NCBI GenBank assembly: GCA_003447295.1 | Contig: DLZQ01000034.1 | Span: 1-17,504 of the forward strand | Direction of reading: 5' to 3' | Length of the DNA stretch: 17,504 nucleotides | Source: Lachnospiraceae bacterium | Lineage (GTDB): Bacteria > Bacillota > Clostridia > Lachnospirales > Lachnospiraceae | Shown: positions 14,661-17,504 of the stretch, piece after piece | Layout of the letters: every line of letters starts with the position of its first letter | How positions within the stretch are numbered: position 1 is the stretch's first letter | Notes under the pieces: generated by a model | Database searches by the model: none | Told to the model about the DNA's origin: nothing | Seen by the model: only the letters and a program-made list of their open reading frames with translations | Program-made: the position numbers and the translations under genes

Positions 14661-14692
14661 TTAACTAAATATAAACTTTTGTAAAAGAACTA

Positions 14693-16072
14693 TTATTTAT
14701 TGTTCCGATCCTTCTGCCACAGCTCCTGTGCCCGCACATCCCAGTTTTTTGCATACTCCGCACATTTTCCACACAGATGCTCCACGGATTCCGGTGACTG
14801 TAAGTCGGTGGAATGGGCTCCGGTCTCATGTACCATGCGCTGTAAGATTTCCGGATTCTCCAGCATCGGACAGGGCTTTAAATGGTTGCAGTTGAAAGGC
14901 TGGTTCTCACGGTATGCCATGAACAGAGGCTGCTTCAACGCAGTCAGCAGATCCACCTCCTTGATATTGGCACCCGAATAATGGATGAATACGCAGGGCT
15001 CCACATCTCCGTTGGGGTTGATATGGCAATAGTTTCTGCCGCCTGCGATACAGCCACCCACATATTCACCATCGTTCTGGAAGTCAAAGGCGAAGATGGG
15101 CTTGCCACCCTTCATGGCACGGATCTTGCGGATGCGGTGGTACATATACTCTCTCTGATCCGGATCCGGAAGCAGCTCACAGGATGCCTCATTTCCTACC
15201 GGCATATAATGGAAATACCAGCTGAATCTGGCGCCCTTTTCAATGATCATATCCAGGAATTCATCACTGGTGACTACCTTATAGTTTTTGCTGGTGTAGC
15301 AGATAGAAGTACCAAAGATCAGACCGTACTGCTTCATCAGATCCATTGCATGCATGACCTTATCAAACACGCCCTTGCCACGGCGCAGATCGTTTACTTC
15401 ATTGAAGCCTTCCAGGCTGATAGCTACGGAGAAGTTACCTACGCGCTTCATATCCTGACAGAATTTTTCATCGATCAGGGTGCCGTTGGTAAATGCATGG
15501 AAGCCACAGTCATCATGCTTCTCACATAAACGGATGATATCGTCCTTACGCACCAGGGGTTCGCCACCGGTGAAGAAATACAGATAAATGCCCAGCTCCT
15601 TACCCTGGGTAACGATACGGTCCATATCTTCAAAGCTTAAATTCAGACGGTTGCCGTATTCTGCTGCCCAGCATCCGGTACAGTGCAGATTGCAGGCACT
15701 TGTGGGATCCATCAGGATCAGCCAGGGAATATTACACTGATGCTTGACACGCATCTCATTGATCTCTTTTTTACCGCAGAAGGCTGCCTCAAAGCCATAG
15801 TCCAGCGCGGACATTTTGATGACGTGAGGATCCACTTCATTTAAAATGCGGTTCACATACTGCATCCACTTGCTGTCCGGTTCCCGGATCATACGCCTCG
15901 CCGCATCGTAGCTTTCCTTCGAAAACGTATTTCCCATAAATTTTTCGGACAGATCCACCAGCTTTAAGAAAGCTTTTTCTCTGTCTTCTTCATCCTTGTT
16001 CACATACTTTAAAATTCCATCGATCGCTGCACCGAAAGCAGCTCTCTCTACCTTGTGTTTTACGTCTGCCAT
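14693..16072 (-). CDS. Radical SAM protein with SPASM-like C-terminus, unknown substrate
   Basis: A 459-residue enzyme. An N-terminal helical domain (about 1-112) precedes the radical SAM core, whose cluster motif is CNLHCTGC (C127, C131, C134). FFTGGEP lies at 166-172 and FTNGTLID near 194-201. The C-terminal part carries seven further cysteines (C341, C349, C360, C395, C401, C434, C437) in a setting typical of SPASM domains (CHINPNGDVEPC, LCGKC), which bind auxiliary iron-sulphur clusters in peptide-modifying and other enzymes. No precursor-peptide gene is seen nearby, so a RiPP role is unsupported. AGAGGT lies 8 bases before the ATG. It follows the MntP-like gene by 44 bp and is probably co-transcribed with it. 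The family appears common in gut Clostridia, but I cannot assign a reaction. Confidence 0.88.
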   Translation of the reverse strand: MADVKHKVERAAFGAAIDGILKYVNKDEEDREKAFLKLVDLSEKFMGNTFSKESYDAARRMIREPDSKWMQYVNRILNEVDPHVIKMSALDYGFEAAFCGKKEINEMRVKHQCNIPWLILMDPTSACNLHCTGCWAAEYGNRLNLSFEDMDRIVTQGKELGIYLYFFTGGEPLVRKDDIIRLCEKHDDCGFHAFTNGTLIDEKFCQDMKRVGNFSVAISLEGFNEVNDLRRGKGVFDKVMHAMDLMKQYGLIFGTSICYTSKNYKVVTSDEFLDMIIEKGARFSWYFHYMPVGNEASCELLPDPDQREYMYHRIRKIRAMKGGKPIFAFDFQNDGEYVGGCIAGGRNYCHINPNGDVEPCVFIHYSGANIKEVDLLTALKQPLFMAYRENQPFNCNHLKPCPMLENPEILQRMVHETGAHSTDLQSPESVEHLCGKCAEYAKNWDVRAQELWQKDRNNK

Positions 16073-16116
16073 ATTAATCTACCTCTCTTTTGTATTTTTA
16101 TGTAAATGCCCCTGTT

Positions 16117-16692
16117 CTAGCTATAATAGCGGAACAGCACATCGATCCCTGCCACCAGGAAGATGATCGCACCACTGATCAGTACACGGCTTCTCCCGTG
16201 ACATCCGATCCGGTATCCTGCATAGATACCGGTAACCACGGCTAACGCAGCCATGATCGCCAGTTGTATGATCTGTACGGTTACTCCGGTATCTAAAAAT
16301 CCCATGCCGATTCCCGACAGGAAAGAGTCCACACTGGTAAGCATGGCCCAGACACATAACTGCTTCCAGGCAAATACATCCTCCCTGCGTTCTACCGGAT
16401 CCCGCATCCGGGATGCCCGTACGATCAGCCAGATCGCGATCAGGAAAAAAATAGCAGCGGAGGCTGCCCGGAACAGTCTCTCAGTCCTCTGATAATTCAT
16501 GGCTATATAGGGAAGCTCCGAGATCAGGCTTCCTAAGAGCATTGCTCCGCTCTGCCAGCCGGTGAACAGCAGAGTCATTTTCAGAATCTGTTTTTTATCC
16601 AGTTTAGAAAGCATTGCACCCTTATATAATGCATAGGTAAAAACATCCAGGGAAAGTCCTACCGATACGATCAGTATTTCATACCACGCCAT
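16117..16692 (-). CDS. MntP-like six-helix membrane transporter (DUF204 family)
   Basis: A 191-residue membrane protein with about six helices arranged as two repeats. Each repeat carries a membrane aspartate in the MntP context: GLSLDVFTYALYKGA with D16, and TSVDSFLSGIGMGFL with D122. MntP exports Mn2+, and the two aspartates are essential in characterised members. The first motif departs from the usual GLSMDAFAV form, so the substrate could differ. The ATG at 16692 has AAAGGAG 8 bases upstream. It is divergent from a TetR regulator across a gap with two palindromes and is followed by the radical SAM gene. No yybP-ykoY manganese riboswitch was recognised upstream. Control by the TetR protein is inferred from position. 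Confidence 0.78.
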   Translation of the reverse strand: MAWYEILIVSVGLSLDVFTYALYKGAMLSKLDKKQILKMTLLFTGWQSGAMLLGSLISELPYIAMNYQRTERLFRAASAAIFFLIAIWLIVRASRMRDPVERREDVFAWKQLCVWAMLTSVDSFLSGIGMGFLDTGVTVQIIQLAIMAALAVVTGIYAGYRIGCHGRSRVLISGAIIFLVAGIDVLFRYYS

Positions 16693-16715
16693 CCATACAT
16701 CTCCTTTCTGCGATT

Positions 16716-16744
16716 ATGATATGCCATTTCCGGACAGATGGTAA
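16716..16744 (-). promoter_or_regulatory. Weak candidate promoter for the MntP-like gene
   Basis: On the minus strand TTACCA (16744-16739) and TATCAT (16721-16716) are 17 bp apart. The implied leader would be only about 17 nt, with the ribosome site at its very start, so this call is weak. A TAAAAT further upstream overlapping the first palindrome is an alternative -10. Confidence 0.25.
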
Positions 16745-16775
16745 GATACAACCCCGGCACAGAGTTTTTCCTGAT

Positions 16776-16800
16776 TTTACATTTTTCCGATAAATGTAAA
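16776..16800. promoter_or_regulatory. Perfect 9-bp inverted repeat, candidate operator 1
   Basis: TTTACATTT (16776-16784) and AAATGTAAA (16792-16800) are perfect inverted copies separated by 7 bp. With the next palindrome it lies between the divergent MntP-like and TetR genes and shares the ACATTT half-site, as expected for a TetR operator pair. Confidence 0.65.
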
Positions 16801-16809
16801 TATTCCGCA

Positions 16810-16827
16810 ACATTTTGGGGAAAATGT
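16810..16827. promoter_or_regulatory. Perfect 7-bp inverted repeat, candidate operator 2
   Basis: ACATTTT (16810-16816) and AAAATGT (16821-16827) flank GGGG. Its centre is about 30 bp from the centre of operator 1, close to three helical turns, so both could be bound on the same face. It ends 10 bp before the TetR -35 box. Confidence 0.65.
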
Positions 16828-16836
16828 CGTTTTAGG

Positions 16837-16865
16837 TTGAGAAACGGTTATTTTTTGTTTATAAT
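16837..16865 (+). promoter_or_regulatory. Promoter of the TetR gene
   Basis: TTGAGA (16837-16842) and a perfect TATAAT (16860-16865) are separated by exactly 17 bp, close to sigma-A consensus. The start would be near 16872, giving a leader of about 35 nt that includes AAGGAG at 16894-16899. Confidence 0.8.
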
Positions 16866-16906
16866 ATCTCTATCTTGGTTCTTTTTATTGGAAAAGGAGT
16901 CATGTG

Positions 16907-17458
16907 ATGAAGACAAAGGAATTATTGGCAGACAGCTTTCGGACACTTGTGCTTACCGTGCCTTTTCAGAAGATATCCATCAAAATGATCACGGATGGTG
17001 CTCATGTGATCCGCCCGACTTTCTATAATTATTTTCAGGATAAATACGAAGTGATCGAGTTCTTGTTTGACCGGGATATCGGCAGCAAGGTCGAAGTCAT
17101 GATTGAAAATGACATGGAACACGAAGCCATTAAGCTGATGTTTATCTGCTTTGAGAAAAATAAGGAATATTACCGCAGGCTTTTTGAGATCACAGGTCAG
17201 AACAGCTTCGGAGAATTTTTTGCCCATTACTGCGAAGAGACTTTTTTCTGTATTCTATCCAGACATCCCATGAAGAAAATGCCCTGCGATCTGATCACTC
17301 CCAAGTCACTGGCACATTATAATGCTCTATTACTGATCGAGATCCTGAAGCTTTGGCTCTCTTCTACCAAAGACGTGCCTGCGGAGAAAATTTTTGAAGC
17401 TTATCAGTACATAATGCGGACGCCGATCCTGGACATGATCCAGTATCCGGAGATATAA
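16907..17458 (+). CDS. TetR-family transcriptional regulator
   Basis: A 183-residue regulator, the only clear plus-strand protein gene here. The N-terminal helix-turn-helix spans about 20-50 (ISIKMITDGAHVIRPTFYNYFQDKYEVIEFLF), with the TFYNYFQDK recognition-helix signature of TetR proteins. The C-terminal ligand-binding region resembles that of regulators related to the dihydroxyacetone kinase activator DhaS. The ATG at 16907 is chosen over the GTG at 16904 because AAGGAG lies 7 bases before it. It is divergent from the MntP-like gene, and two palindromes upstream of its promoter probably bind it, suggesting autoregulation and control of the MntP-like/radical SAM pair. The ligand is unknown. 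Confidence 0.88.
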   Translation: MKTKELLADSFRTLVLTVPFQKISIKMITDGAHVIRPTFYNYFQDKYEVIEFLFDRDIGSKVEVMIENDMEHEAIKLMFICFEKNKEYYRRLFEITGQNSFGEFFAHYCEETFFCILSRHPMKKMPCDLITPKSLAHYNALLLIEILKLWLSSTKDVPAEKIFEAYQYIMRTPILDMIQYPEI

Positions 17459-17482
17459 AAAGACAGGTCTTAATGACCTGCC
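17457..17482 (-). terminator. Intrinsic terminator of a convergent gene beyond the right edge
   Basis: On the minus strand GGCAGGTC (17482-17475) and GACCTGTC (17469-17462) form an 8-bp stem with one G-T wobble and an ATTAA loop, followed by TTTTT (17461-17457). The T-run is only on the minus strand, so it should end transcription coming from a gene to the right of the window. It overlaps the TetR stop codon. Confidence 0.75.
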
Positions 17483-17504
17483 TCAGACTGTAGACAAAGC
17501 TCCT

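Noticed and set aside
14554..14692. Hairpin at 14590-14621 as terminator of the radical SAM gene
   Set aside because: No T-run follows the stem on the minus strand, and it lies downstream of a good promoter for the next operon, so a leader hairpin fits better.
16693..16906. yybP-ykoY manganese riboswitch upstream of the MntP-like gene
   Set aside because: The minus-strand leader is very short and none of the conserved riboswitch sequences were recognised.

Overview
The window looks like chromosomal core DNA from a low-to-mid GC anaerobic Firmicute, most likely a gut Lachnospiraceae (Blautia/Dorea/Ruminococcus-like). The basis is Shine-Dalgarno-led genes of clostridial type, a class III (oxygen-sensitive) ribonucleotide reductase pair, the clostridial apt-rel-MBL-hemZ gene order, and several families typical of Clostridia (HemZ, DUF5685-like, J-domain/TPR protein). 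Genus assignment is an inference. No insertion sequence, prophage, tRNA, rRNA or CRISPR array was seen. All recognised protein genes are on the minus strand except the TetR regulator at the right edge.

Layout from right to left, the direction of transcription for most genes. A TetR-type regulator (plus strand, 16907-17458) is divergent from a MntP-like membrane protein (16117-16692), and two perfect palindromes sharing the half-site ACATTT lie between them. The MntP-like gene is followed 44 bp on by a radical SAM/SPASM-like protein of unknown substrate (14693-16072). Next comes a three-gene group with its own promoter: a small membrane protein with a zinc ribbon, a DUF5685-like all-helical protein with two aspartate-rich motifs, and a J-domain protein with a cysteine-rich tail. 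Then nrdD-nrdG, which make dNTPs without oxygen, are followed by a large membrane protein carrying a degenerate GGDEF domain and an intact HD-GYP domain, presumably a c-di-GMP phosphodiesterase.

A 299-bp gap (6834-7132) holds the most interesting non-coding signal. It has a divergent, overlapping promoter pair. One promoter drives the SEC-C protein gene on the minus strand. The other faces right and would make a transcript of about 160 nt that ends at a strong intrinsic terminator. That transcript carries two C-rich motifs resembling the anti-Shine-Dalgarno sequence, plus a C-rich terminator loop, so it is a good candidate for a new trans-acting small RNA.

The left third is the SEC-C gene, a six-helix DUF308/HdeD-like membrane protein, a two-CBS-domain protein, apt (purine salvage), rel (bifunctional (p)ppGpp synthetase/hydrolase), a glyoxalase II-like metallo-hydrolase and a 3'-truncated hemZ. 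The 244-bp gap before hemZ contains three consecutive perfect or near-perfect hairpins and a candidate promoter. Functions are assigned from recognisable motifs only; no database search was possible.
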